From the NCBI RefSeq assembly GCF_036785885.1, contig NC_092317.1, positions 3,226,501-3,290,500 on the forward strand: a stretch of DNA of 64,000 bases. The letters run 5' to 3'. Shown piece by piece: positions 1-12,641 of this stretch. The notes beneath the pieces are model-generated. The model was not told the DNA's origin and made no database searches. It saw only the letters and a list, made by a program, of their open reading frames with translations. Position 1 is the first letter of the stretch; every line of letters starts with the position of its first letter. Position numbers and translations under genes: made by a program. The DNA is from Coffea arabica (Eukaryota > Streptophyta > Magnoliopsida > Gentianales > Rubiaceae).

Positions 1-3000
1 AATATCAAAATCATGCTGGATATAGTCATCCTTTATTTTTGCTTTCGCCCTTCTTCTTTTGGAGCTGGGGCTTGTTACTTAAACTTATGCTAGTAGTTTC
101 AAAGGGAGATTGCAGCCAAATATCTTTTACAGAAGCACTAGAAAATCAGCAGATCTTTTAGTTCCTATAGTCTTTTCACTTCAATTCACCTAACCAATGC
201 ATACTTTCTGTTGCATTAGTTGAATTTCTTCGATCTCGTCCTTGAGAAATTGAAGTAAGCGGGAGGGATCAGCAGTGGTAAAACTCTATTGACTGATCTG
301 GCAAATACAACCCAGATGGCCAGCGAAGTTGAAGTTGGTTCTCACTCACAAAGCCAAAAGTAAACAAAGTTATGTAAAGAAGTTTGAGTAGAGTGTGTCA
401 TGTTTACATACAGGATCGTGAATTCTGAAAGCAAAATATCTGCTTCGAAATCAACAGGATCGTAACTCCCAAGTTGTGGTCCTCTCCCTCTCGTTGAGGA
501 TGAGGTTTGGCAGCGTAGCCTGTTGTTGTCGTCTTCACAATTTATTCCACTGCTGTAAATCCTCAATATAATTGAGGTTGAGGGACAACTCCACATACTT
601 GCACGGTTGATAATGCGGAATAACTGCTGTATAATTTGGCTAAGATTCGTAGTTGTGACCCCCCCCCCCCACAATCTCTCTCTAACCTGTCAATGTGAAC
701 GAAATATAACACCTGAAATATTAGACAAATCGAAAAAATAATTAGGATTAATCTTGCAAAGAAGGAGTAATTTTACATGGAACTTGTATGTATACATCAC
801 AACCGGCTCCCCTCAGTTCTGCACACCACTACTCATTCATGATTCATCCATTCATAAGGCGGCCGCGGCCGGTCATTTCAAGCCTTGACGCTTTTGAAAG
901 ACTAGAAAAGTCAAAGTCACATAGTAATATATATGTTGAAAATTCTTTGGCTTGCAATTTGCTTTTCATCTGCAGTTCTTGGTGCATAACATTAAGGTGG
1001 GGGAAGGTGGAGAGAGATGAGCCAAGTATAATTCGGCATGCAAGAAAAGCTGTTGCCAACTTAAAGCAATAATGTGGGGAGTAGAGTACATTTTTCTTTG
1101 TCATGATAGCCCGGCTGTTGCGATGAGTTCAATTCTGCAGGCCAACGACATGGATGTTCTATGGCTTGATTAATTAGGTGTTACGATAATAATTTATTGC
1201 TTAGATTTTCCTATTCAATGTTAAAAAAAGAAAAAAAGGAGAAAAGTTCAACTGTTTTTCTTTTTCTTTTTTCAAAAGGAACATTTTTGTATTTGGTTTT
1301 TTCTCCTGGCTAATTAAGAGTTTGCCAGATTATCTGGGCGGTGCTTTTTCAGTAAGAAAATAATGAAAATGCTGAATTCACCTTCCTTCACTTTAAATTA
1401 ACTACTCTTTATACAAGTTGCATTTCTAACTGGACGAATCAACAATACTTGTGATGCACCATTTTCATGCACGAATAACCTGTTCTCAACTCCATAAATA
1501 CTATCAAAACTTGGGGACCGATATGTCCTCTATCCTGAATCTGTTCTCCATTTGTTAAAACCCAGCCCGGTTGAAAAATAAGTTTAATCGTTAAAGTGCA
1601 AATATGTATATCCAATGACGCAGATGTGTTTAAGAGATATATATAGAAGTGTGCATGTAATATTTGTTCAGGTTGGGAAAATAGTTTGTAGTATAGTTAT
1701 GCAATTCTGGCTCATCCCGTTTGTTGATAACAGGTAATGGATAACAATTTCATGCCATTTGCTGGAACAGTTTTCAATCGCTTCATCAGAAAACGAGGAG
1801 GAGAAGGATGATCTATCTGACTGACTGATTTAATTGACCATCATGAATTGCATTAATATAATGGTCCACTTTTAGCCAAATCAATTACAGGCGTTTATGA
1901 CTTGCCCAAATGATTTGATCCTTTAACCCTATAAGGGCTATATAATTGATTCCTTCCAGCTAAATCACTAATTAGAAGCAGCGTCGTTGCCCAATTAATT
2001 AAGTTTCACTAATTATTCCACCAAGAATGGTTGGTGGGCGTTCTTGATGTCTCGGGATTCCCTCTCTGTTTCGCTTCTTAATTGATTTTACTTCATCAAG
2101 GCTGCTGCGCCAAGGAATTAATTATACGCCCGATGATGCGTGTTTATGCTTTGTAGTATATCTCCAAAGCATGCAGTTCCTCTACAAACAGCTGCAAAGA
2201 ACAACCAGCTGTGTTTTCTGGAAAATGATTACTCATGCAGGCACATTGAGGCCATAAATCAACCAGATGCCTGCAGCGTCCCTTTTGTTTTGTCCAACGA
2301 ATTGGCGTGGAATGTTCATTCCTATATATCATACGGAAATTGAAATCCGAAAGGTCTTTTTTACTAACGTCATGTCATGTTATACGGAGTAGTAGAGGAA
2401 TCATGTGCGTAGTAAAGCACAGAAACTGATCTTTGGTACCAGTTGTTGGACTCATACTCGACAAGCCATGTTTTTATGAGCTGCTGATCTTCAATTCACA
2501 GATTGATGTGCCTATCATCTTCTCTCCGAACTTTTTGCTTGTTCTTTTCAAGAAACTAAGCACGATGAGTAATGCGCCCTTAAAAGTGGGCATCTAATAT
2601 GCTATGAGTGTGAACCTTTACGGACTCCAAAGACCCACGTTGAGCTACAAGAAAACAAAACCAAACCAAACCCAAAAAAAAAAAAACACCCACGCACACA
2701 CAGACACACGTGTCAATCGTGAAGAAATTGGGCTTGATCGAGGAATTTGCATCGATTTGTTTCATTAGAGGCTTGGGCCGTTGGTAAGGAAGAGCAGCAA
2801 CAATTTTAGGCCTTCCAAGTATACATCTGGAGGCCTCAGTTTGGGCAAACAAGAAGGAAAAGTTGTTGATAAGGTGAGGGGCCTGAGGGCCGTTCGTGAT
2901 TGAGCTGAAAGGGCGCACCCATCACAATCCTCGTGTCGTGTGCAAAGTCGTCCTCGCGGCCCACTCCTCGAGGCCGAATCTAAGCTCATTCTTTTTTATA

Positions 3001-3815
3001 TTTTCTTCTTTGTCCTTATTGTCTTGTCTTTGCTTTTTAACACAACTAGTGTAGAATCGAGACCGTTCTGATTTAAGATTTTCACGCTCTATGCTAAAGA
3101 ATAAGTTCTAGTTTTGCTAAACCAAAAAAAAAAAAAGAAAAGGTGTAGAATTGAAGATCCATAAATGGATGGCTGATTAACAATTGCATATAAGAAAAAA
3201 AAATGAATGGCCAATTTTACTTACAACAGTTCATTAAAAACCAACCAGAGTTGATACAATTTTTTTTTTTTTTATAACTTTCTGTTGAAAGATAAAAAGG
3301 AGGAACTGTACGTAGGAAGTCCTATGAATTGAATGGTAAAAAAAGAGGAATCATAAGTATAAAGTTCTGATTCAATATCTCCCATTAATAGCTTAATAAA
3401 AAAGATTTCTCATTAATTAAAAAAAATTTATGAATTAATCTTTTATAAGATCACAATATATTCAATTTTGGATTTAAAATTTAAATGCATGTTAGAATTT
3501 TAATTTCTAATTCAAATTAAAATTAATTATCATACATCTAATAGTCTATACACCGTTATTAAATTAGGAGCATTAAGTTTACATTTCACTTGAACATACC
3601 CTTATTTTGGTCCTTCCATTCCTGTTTCAGGGAAAGACTATTGTTATGATGGAAATGGCCGACTATTTTGAGATCCCACACGGCATGAGAAGACAATTAA
3701 AGAACACGTAGCCCAGAATAATGGCAAAATACCACAAAGATGCGGGCCCTTCAAATAAACTAGTAATATCCAAGGCCCTCCCGTATCCATTTCAACAGAC
3801 AGCTTTCTCGGATCA
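1..3815. other. Gene-free upstream region
   Basis: No open frame here looks like a known protein and none has flanking splice signals that build a gene. Open frames on opposite strands overlap each other around 790-1100 and 2140-2340, which is typical of chance frames. A run of 12 C lies near 660-671. The stretch 2740-2990 is richer in GC than its surroundings but gave no recognisable product in any frame. The last kilobase is very AT-rich and serves as promoter-distal sequence for the phospholipase D gene. Confidence 0.55.
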
Positions 3816-3822
3816 CTATAAG
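3816..3822 (+). promoter_or_regulatory. Candidate TATA box of the phospholipase D gene
   Basis: The sequence CTATAAG lies about 70 bases upstream of a CT-rich leader that ends in a good splice donor at 3889. The position suits a transcript starting near 3845-3855. This is a motif and position call only. Confidence 0.4.
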
Positions 3823-3888
3823 CTCGCTTTCCCACTCTCTGTTTTACACTGAAGATCCGATCGTATTCTCCCCTCCAAACCCATCAAA

Positions 3889-4048
3889 GTAAGCTTTTCA
3901 GATCTGTTACAGACTTGGAACTTTTCACATCATTTTCTTGATTGCCTATTAGATGTTAGTATTTATGCCTGAATGGGTCATTGTTGAATGTTTGTTTGGT
4001 CTTATACGAGCCTAGATTTTGAGTAATGCTGTGGTTTTATACGTGCAG
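3889..4048 (+). other. Intron in the 5' leader of the phospholipase D gene
   Basis: A donor (AAAG followed by GTAAGC) at 3889 and an acceptor (GTGCAG) ending at 4048 bracket a T-rich stretch. The acceptor sits six bases before the start codon at 4055. Plant PLD alpha genes commonly carry an intron in the leader just before the ATG, which fits this placement. Confidence 0.6.
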
Positions 4049-4054
4049 GTGAAA

Positions 4055-7000
4055 ATGGATCCGGTTTTGCTTCACGGGACTCTCCATGTCACGATCCTCG
4101 AGGTTGACAAGCTCCATGGCGAAGGAGGCGGCCCCAATGTCTTCCGCAAGGTATATACGTTGATCCCCTTCCTTTTGGAACTTGGATCGGAGCACCATTA
4201 GGGTGTTTGTTTGGATTTAGCAGCTCATCTATTCTCTTGCCGAACTCCCATGTTTATTTGATGGTCTATATTGCATAATTTGATGGTAGATGATTGGAAT
4301 GCTTATGTGATCGATAAATCTGCACACTTGTGCTCTTTCTTGAATGATTTCTTAAACCTGTGTCTCAAATCTGTGTTGCTTTCCCTGAATATTTGTTTGT
4401 ATGTGCACAGTCTCCATGATTGATTGGTGAGAGCACTTACGGAGATCTTGTCAACTTTGATCTCCTAATTTCCTAAGCTTTCGACTGGCTAGCTGAGTAT
4501 TCATCTATAGCTGTACGAAGTTTAAATTAGTCAGTTATAGAAATAATTACGTTAATCTCCTTTTCCTGAATGTTGTTCTCATTTAACCAAATTGTTTTAG
4601 AGATTTTGTTCAGTTCCCTAGTTAAAAAAATGATTAGCATTCATTTAAATATGTATATTTTCTTTTTACCGTGCTTGATGTCGGATGGTAATTACTGCGT
4701 GTTTGGGCACTTCGTCTTCTGCTGATGGTTGTTCTCCCTGTTCAAATCTTCTTGTAGTTGATGGCAAACATTGAAGAAACTGTTGGTTTTGGCAAAGGAA
4801 CTCCCAAAATTTATGCAACCATTGATCTGGAAAAGGCTAGAGTTGGGAGAACTAGAATGATTGAGAATGAACCAAATAACCCAAGGTGGTACGAGTCTTT
4901 TCACATTTACTGTGCCCATGAAGCTTCAAATGTTATATTTACAGTTAAAGATGATAATCCCATTGGTGCTACTTTAATTGGAAGAGCTTATGTACCAGTT
5001 CATGAACTCTTAGAAGGAGAAGAGATAGATAGGTGGGTGGAGATACTGGATGAGGATAAAAATCCCATCAAGGAAGAGTCTAAAATTCAAGTGAAGCTAC
5101 AATATTTTGACGTGACTAGAGATCGTAATTGGGCTCGTGGAATTAGAAGCTCCAAATTTCCTGGAGTCCCTTACACTTTCTATTCACAGAGAACAGGATG
5201 TCGGGTTTCTCTGTATCAAGATGCTCATATCCCGGACAATTTCGTCCCAAGAATTCCCCTTGCTGGGGGAAAGCTTTATGAACCTCACAGATGCTGGGAA
5301 GATATTTTCGATGCAATTTCTAATGCAAAGCACATGATTTACATTACTGGGTGGTCTGTGTACACTGAAATCACCTTGATAAGGGATTCAAGGAGGCAAA
5401 AGCCAGGAGGAGATGTTACCATTGGTGAGTTGCTTAAGAAGAAGGCAAGTGAAGGTGTTAGGGTTCTCATGCTTGTTTGGGATGACAGAACCTCAGTGGG
5501 TCTGCTGAAGAAGGATGGTCTAATGGCTACCCATGATGAAGAAACTGAACAATTCTTTCAAGGTACAGATGTGCATTGTGTCCTATGCCCTCGCAATCCC
5601 GATGATGGTGGAAGCTTCGTGCAGGATTTACAAATTTCAACCATGTTCACTCATCACCAGAAAATTGTGGTGGTGGATAGTGACATGCCTGGTGGTGAGC
5701 CACAGAAAAGGAGAATCGTGAGTTTTGTCGGGGGTATAGATCTTTGTGATGGAAGATATGATACTCCCTTCCATTCACTTTTCAGGACATTGGATACTGC
5801 TCATCATGATGATTTCCATCAACCTAATTTCACTGGTGCTTCAATAACCAAAGGTGGACCTAGGGAGCCTTGGCATGATATTCACTCCCGCCTTGAAGGT
5901 CCAATTGCTTGGGATGTTCTGTTTAATTTTGAGCAGAGATGGAGAAAGCAAGGTGGGAAGGACATCCTGGTTAACTTGAGAGAGCTCGATGATATCATTA
6001 TTCCCCCATCTCCAGTAATGTTCCCTGATGACCATGAGTCATGGCATGTACAGCTTTTCAGATCTATTGATGGTGGAGCTGCTTTTGGCTTCCCTGAGAC
6101 ACCCGAAGATGCAGCGAGAGCTGGTCTTGTCAGTGGGAAAGATAACATTATTGACAGAAGCATCCAGGATGCTTATATTCATGCTATTCGTAGAGCAAAG
6201 AATTTTATTTATATTGAAAACCAGTATTTTCTTGGAAGCTGTTTTGGCTGGAAAGCTGATGACATCAAGGTTGAAGATGTTGGTGCTTTGCATCTCATTC
6301 CTAAGGAACTGTCTCTGAAGATTGCTAGTAAAATTGAGGCTGGGGAAAGGTTCACTGTCTATGTTGTAGTCCCAATGTGGCCAGAAGGTATCCCTGAGAG
6401 TGGATCAGTTCAGGCAATATTAGATTGGCAGAGGAGGACGATGGAGATGATGTACAAAGATATTATCAAGGCTTTGAGGGATAAGGGCTTGGAGGAGGAT
6501 CCCAGGAACTATTTGACATTCTTCTGCCTGGGGAACCGGGAGGTGAAGAGGAGTGGTGAGTATGAACCTTCTGAACAGCCAGAGCCTGATTCAGACTACA
6601 TTAGAGCTCAGGAGGCTCGGCGCTTCATGATATACGTCCATACCAAGATGATGATTGGTAAGTAGTATCTTTCGGTCATTATTTGTAACCTCCCTTTGAA
6701 AAATGTTTTCAAAGTTCTCCACTTTGCATATTGTTAAAAATTTACAAACATTTAGACGCAGATAGAAGAGCTCATGAATTTGGTCAGTCCTTGCTTTTAT
6801 GCAAAAGTGCACCCGTTGTGAATTCGTGTGCATCGCTGCTTCCCTTTTTTGTTCTAACTTTTGTTTTCTGGCAGTCTTGGGGGTTTCGTGTTCTAACTTT
6901 GTCTTCTGGCAGTTGATGACGAGTACATTATAATTGGATCTGCCAACATCAACCAAAGATCAATGGATGGCTCTAGGGACTCTGAAATAGCAATGGGGGC

Positions 7001-7346
7001 CTACCAGCCCTATCATTTGGCAACCAGGCAGCCGGCCAGGGGTCAGATCCATGGTTTCCGAATGTCACTATGGTATGAACACTTGGGCATGCTGGACGAT
7101 ACTTTCCTCCATCCCGAAAGTGAGGAATGCATCGCAAAGGTAAATCAGGCTGCCGAAAAATATTGGGATCTCTATGCGAGTGAGAGTGTAGAGAGAGACC
7201 TCCCAGGTCATTTGCTCCGATACCCCATTGGGGTTGCTGGTGAAGGAGATGTAACAGAGCTCCCAGGAATGGAGTTCTTCCCGGACACCAAGGCCCGTAT
7301 TCTCGGCACTAAATCTGACTACCTTCCTCCCATCCTTACTACCTAA
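4055..7346 (+). CDS. PLDALPHA1: Phospholipase D alpha
   Basis: Hydrolyses membrane phospholipids, mainly phosphatidylcholine, to phosphatidic acid and a free head group; family members act in ABA, drought and wounding signalling. Coding exons are 4055-4150, 4758-6657 and 6913-7346 (stop TAA), giving 809 aa, the usual size for plant PLD alpha (about 808-810). Residues 1 to about 130 form the calcium-binding C2 domain typical of plant PLDs. The two HxKxxxxD catalytic motifs are intact: H332/K334/D339 (HQKIVVVD) and H660/K662/D667 (HTKMMIVD); the second is split by the last intron after the first base of its Val codon. The conserved IYIENQYF segment lies between them. The start follows the leader intron and gives [20 protein letters not shown], matching family N-termini. 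There is no PH/PX domain, which excludes PLD zeta. The symbol is by family resemblance; it could equally be called PLD alpha-1 or alpha-2. Confidence 0.97.
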
Positions 7347-7667
7347 GGATGCCAGATCCGACTTTTTCAGTTTTAGCAAGCGGGAACCTATTAGTTCCGG
7401 TGCAAGGGGAACAATAAATTTTTGTCTACTGTCCTAATCTGCAGACGTGATGTTTCATTTCAGGGTTGTTTCTCGTAGTGTTTCAAGAATTGTAGTGATG
7501 CTGATTGGGCTGGAAGTCAATTTGACGTAACTGAGTGATTGGTGTAGAAATCGTCCTTTGTATCACCCCTCAGACGCCGCGGTTTCTCGTTTGGATGCAT
7601 GACCACCCTTATTTCTCAGAAAATGGAAACTTTTTAGTTCGTACTTTGATTTGCATTAGTTTGTGCC

Positions 7668-7700
<33 letters not shown>

Positions 7701-10700
7701 TGGGTCAGTAAGAAACAGAACGTGTGGTGCGTTTGAATAGTTTAATTTTATCAAAAATATTTTGCTTGCATTATAAACATATTTTTTATTTTTTTTATTT
7801 TACATACATCACATAAAAAAATACTATAATTATTATTTCAAATAATATTCTGTTCAAATGATGATACAACTAATTTTGTCGTCTAAATTGAAGGTGCAGT
7901 TTCTGAATAGGGCAGGGGGTTCTGTTCTGTGCAGTTGATTCTTCTGTCCAACTGGGTCCAAATTGCTGTAATTTGTACCGTGTGGAGAGAGGCCTCGATG
8001 CGTTTCTCAATATTAGGCATAATCTCCCAGTCGGTAGCAGCATAAAAAAGAGGGAGCATGTGTGTGTCCTGGGGGGGGGGGGGGGGGGGGGGGTTCGGGT
8101 GCCTGAAACAAATGGGTGGTGGTGGTGGTGGTGGTGGTGGAAGGAGACGAGTGAGTGATGAAGAAACTGAAAGGTGGGCAAATGGGTCCTCCCACAAATT
8201 CAATCGGGTTCGGGTGCCTGAAACAAATGGGTGGTGGTGGTGGTGGTGGTGGAAGGAGACGAGTGAGGGATGAAGAAACAGAAAGGTGGGCAAATGGGTC
8301 CTCCCACAAATTCAATCTCAATCTGTAGAGTATTTTTGTTATAACAGTGCATGCACTATCTTGGCCTTTCCATTCTGGGACTGTGTTAAATAATCTTCAG
8401 TTGAGTTGAGGAGGAGAAAGTGAAAGCGAAACTTGTGATTTGATAACGAGGCACTCCACCAACTGTCAACTACTCCAACAGTACTTAAAAGTAACTCAAA
8501 AATCAAAAGCGGGGGCAGGGCGGTGCCCTTAACCTAACAAAACCGTCCCTCTCCTCCACTCAGTGGCGGGCTGTCCAGGTGGAGCAGCAAGTACAGTACA
8601 GGAATACTAATTTAGATATTTGAAATTCCACGTGTCGCCTCCACTCGAACTGGTCCGGTATAGGCAGTCCACAACGTGACAAGTCCCGAGCGGCCTAAGA
8701 AGTCGTTGAATTTGTTACTTCTTCCGCTCAATTCCTTCCATCTGCCCCGCCACTCCATCCCACGTACGAAACAAAAACAAAATGAAACAGGCCACTGGCC
8801 GAATCAGGATTTGGATTTTGAAGGCAAACATAAAATATTACTATATGGTAATAGCTAGTTTTGAATTTTCAGCTTCACAGTGTACTTGATACCTAGTTAC
8901 CTCCCGCCTAAAAACTAACATTTTAGAGCTCTCATAAGAAATAAACAAACTAACTAAAAAAATATATTTATTTTGCCCCCACTAACTCAATTCTCATTGG
9001 TCCTTTATTCTTGACCTATTTTTCAATCTCCTTGTATTCAATGCATAAAGTTCTTTACGTCACGATTAACAATAATTCCAAACAATTTTTTTTATTGGTA
9101 ATTCAATAAATACTAAACTAAGATATTTACATTGATATGATTGTAATTAGTACTTTAATATATACTATTGAACTTGGACTAATGATTTTTAAATATCTCC
9201 GAGTCCTTTAATTTAACAAAGTCAATATATATTCGAGTTTGGGGCGCAAGGATTAATTATCAATCTTTTGGGAGTGGGAGCAAAGGTTTAATAGCAATAT
9301 AATTTATTAAAATTTTTGGAAACATATGATATTGGATAACCTTTTTTATGTATTGTCAGTGTATAATTTTTTTATGCTACCAAGTTTAGTTCATATCACG
9401 TAACATGAATTTAAATTTGAAACTAAAATCAGACACATGTGACATACATCTAAAACTATTGGTATAAAAAAAAATTTGTACTATATTGTCAGTGCATAAA
9501 AAGTTTAATCTTCTGATATTTGTCCACCATTCAAAATTTTACCTTGTAGTAACTTTGCTAAAATGTTAAAACTATGCACTATACCATTTTGAAGACCTAT
9601 GCCGAGTCACAATTCAAATTCTTCGACTTTATAGATGAGCCTTTATAAAAGTTTGTTTGGATTATGATTTTTTGCAGAAAAATTTTTACATTTTCTGTAA
9701 ACGCATTTCTCAATCATTTTTTTATCTCACATACATCAAATAATCATTTTTTTATCTCACATACATCAAATTGTTAAACTATTTTTTTTTATAAGAACTT
9801 CCAAAAATAACAATCGAAACGGATTCTTAGAATTCTTTGCATATTGGTTTGAGAAGGAATTAATTGTTTCGATATGGATTAGAGTTTATTGTAAAGTTAT
9901 CAATCGATCATATTACCTGATGGGGGTCTACATTCATTAGGACACGACTAGGGGCATGGAGCGAGTTGCTTTCCTGAATTGAGTGATGTATGCTGGTAAT
10001 TGCTTAGTCTCCATTGGCACTAGGACTGTTTTGATAATGCTCGCTCCAACTTGACCTTGACAAAGAGGTCAGGAAGCTTACGCGAAGCAATTTGGCCGAC
10101 AAGCCAACGAATCTCTCTCTCTCTCTCTCTGTTAAATTACATATAAACCCCCGATCGTATTTCATCTCATCACATGGCCCTTCTAAATTTTTAAAATAGT
10201 CATGCAATCCCCTATGATTTCATATAAAATGAAAACTAGACGAAGAGCACCAATAATTAGGCAATTGAGTTGGATGCACTCAATAAATAAATACATATGA
10301 TGAAATTATAATATCCATTTAATTCCATATGATTTGCATGAAATATGCACTTTAACGGACTTTTTAGGAGTACAAATGCCTTCTCAGATTGAAATAGTCA
10401 TATCCAGACTTGATCCAAACAAGCACCATGTAGATTGAGCAAAATTTAAAGAATCTAAACGAAAACTAATGGTAATCCAACGTATCTTGTGAAATTAAGT
10501 AGACGTCATTAGCATAAAATCTCTAAATCCAGGCGTTGCCAACACTTTGCATGAAGTATGAAACTGAAGTCTAAATCCGTCAAGCGCCTAAATTGTTAAG
10601 TACCAAATTTGATACATTTACGTGTATATCATATTAAATGATAAGTGAATAACTTATCACTTATTTTTTGGAACAAATTTTGCTTATGCCATTTAATTAA

Positions 10701-12101
10701 TTCAAATGTTCTATTTTTTGTTATCAAACACACCTGAACATGTTAAAATCTGAATCCATTAAATTAAAATACTGAATTGGGTTACAAAATAGGATATTAT
10801 TCTGACTCATGTCCTTAACATGACTTCATAAAAATAATTGTTTTAAAGGTACATCATAAGGCTCCATGATGTACGACTTGATTTCTTAAATGTTTGTGGA
10901 CTTTCAATGTATAATTTTTGATGCGTTGGCTATTTTTGGACTTGTAAATACTGGTTATGTCTTAGAATTTATAAGCAAGGACTTCACTATTGTCTAGAAA
11001 ATGACACAATAAATGCGTAATTGTAGATATAATTAATTTTAATACGATTTCCTCCATATCCTCGCCCGCTTCCAATGCTTTTTTTTTTCCTAACATTAGG
11101 CCCCTTCGGTAAAAGTCAATCAATTATGAATATAATGTAGCAATGTTAATAGGATGCCAAAAATTCCACATCGGTCGAGAATTAAGCAAAAAACTCCATA
11201 TCTTACTTGTAAGGCCCCAAAAATTCTTCTTGACTTAATTGTCTTTTAGAGGACTAGTCAGCAGGCCAAAACAAGTACCAGCACATTCACGACTCTGAAC
11301 TCACATGGCCTAATGGCCCTAAAGCGGGGCATGCCAATTCCAACTTGAACAGCAATGACGCAAGACAGCCTAAGACGATGATGCTTCTTTTGTGCGGGAT
11401 CACAAATGATTGATCCTTTTATCTATCAAGTCCTCAACTCCTTCAGACCCACGCCATGGAAAAAAAAAAATCACGAGTGTCTCTTGACTTTTTTGGTCTT
11501 CTAGTTTCGTAGGGAAACCCGTCTTCTTTCCCCTTTCCTTTTCCCAATATATTAATACTTCTCTTCCAGCAGTACCATTTACGGCTCATGGACCATTATT
11601 AATACGTACGTTTTACACCGGCCGTGGGCACCGCATGAAAGCCAATTGGGACTCAACTATTGACCCCAACGAGCCTTCCACTGCCGTGCGGTGCACTTTT
11701 ATTAGAAGCCGAATCTCCTAAATCAACCGCCAAACAACTCCCTCACTTTTCCCATTCATTCCAATTCTCATCCATAGTAACACAAAAAAGCCAAAACCAA
11801 ACCGGAAATCTCCAGATTCTGTTGCCCGGCATTATTATTAAAACCAAAACTCTAAATTCCTCCAATAAATCTACTACTACAACCCCCACCTTATCATAAT
11901 TCACAAGTGTTCCTTCTCGTCACATCCCCACCCAAACTAATCGTCAACAGCCCCAATTACTGCTTAACATTGAGCACATTATTAAAGCCAAAAAAGAAAG
12001 GAAAAAAAAAAGATTTCTCTTTTCTCTTTTCACGTCAACTTGTCCTTCATTATTAGGCCAGGCTTTTGTCCTTCTGTCCTCAGTTCAATTCAACCACAAT
12101 C
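7347..12101. other. Spacer between PLD alpha and the 128-aa gene
   Basis: Beyond the PLD 3' UTR this holds a 29-base T run (7671-7699), the poly-G and GGT duplication at 8071-8316, a 30-bp direct duplication at about 9711-9770 inside an AT-rich MITE-like stretch, and a CT microsatellite at 10111-10129. No open frame is convincing as a gene. The last 150 bases form the CT-rich leader of the gene that starts at 12102. Confidence 0.6.
8071..8316. repeat. Poly-G run plus tandem duplication with internal GGT repeats
   Basis: A run of 23 G (8071-8093) is followed by two direct copies of a unit of about 112-115 bp (8094-8208 and 8209-8316). Each unit starts TTCGGGTGCCTGAAAC and contains a (GGT)n tract, with 8 repeats in the first copy and 7 in the second. 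The copies otherwise differ at only a few bases, so the duplication is recent. Apparent His- or Pro-rich open frames on either strand are artefacts of the trinucleotide repeat, not genes. Confidence 0.9.
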
Positions 12102-12641
12102 ATGTCTTCTATCTCACAAGGCCTGGTCTTGGCGACAGCAATGGCCGTTTCAGCTGGCACCATAATCCTGTTTGATCTTTGCCGTGAAAAGTATTTCCCA
12201 TCGACAACCCAGTTGGCCCGTACTCGAGATGCCCATCAACAAAAGCAGAATTTGAAACCCTGCTTGTCTTCAGGTACGAGTATAAAATTTTCCCATCTTT
12301 CTTGGTCAACAAAACTTTCTTGAACTCTTTCTTTTTCTTTTATTTTTTTTTTCTACTTTTTGTTGGTGGGAAGAGGGGGTAAATTGGTTGGAATTAAAAT
12401 CCTTTGTGGGTTTTGTCTAAAATTAGGTGGAAAGAAAGGGGAGAAAAACAAGAAGAAGAAAAGAGTCCAGTTTGCAGCAGATGTGAAGGAGCCAAGTAGG
12501 AACGGTGAAGACTACAGGAGGGAGCACGGTCGGAAGTCAACAAGAATTCAGAGCGTTTCTTGCGGAATGCCAGCAAACCGGGTGGCTTTGTACAGTGGAA
12601 TCCTTAAAGATCGGTTACAACGTACGGAGTTTTCTTATTAA
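12102..12641 (+). CDS. Conserved plant small membrane protein of unknown function
   Basis: Exons 12102-12273 and 12427-12641 join in phase (TCA G, then GT GGA) to give 128 aa. The product has an N-terminal hydrophobic segment (about residues 6-27, rich in Ala, Val, Leu, Ile) that could be a signal anchor. Next come a short Cys-containing stretch (FDLCREKYF), a Lys-rich patch (KKKKRVQF), the motif VQFAADVKEP and a basic C-terminus ending in EFSY. I recognise the arrangement (short anchor, then KKRVQFA-DVKEP) as a conserved plant family of unknown function. Small genes in the matching Arabidopsis neighbourhoods carry a misleading 'cytochrome P450 family' label, from memory; nothing here resembles a P450. 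The CT-rich leader just upstream and the well-formed intron support a real gene. Confidence 0.82.

Noticed and set aside
2580-2989. Two overlapping minus-strand frames in a GC-richer patch
   Set aside because: No recognised motif, they disagree with each other, and one runs through a poly-T and GT repeat.
8071-8316. CRISPR-like direct repeats
   Set aside because: Only two long copies directly abutting, no spacers, in a plant nuclear context.
7870-8321. Overlapping His/Pro/Gly/Trp-rich open frames on both strands
   Set aside because: They arise from (GGT)n and poly-G in the tandem duplication; no start context, splice signals or conserved residues.
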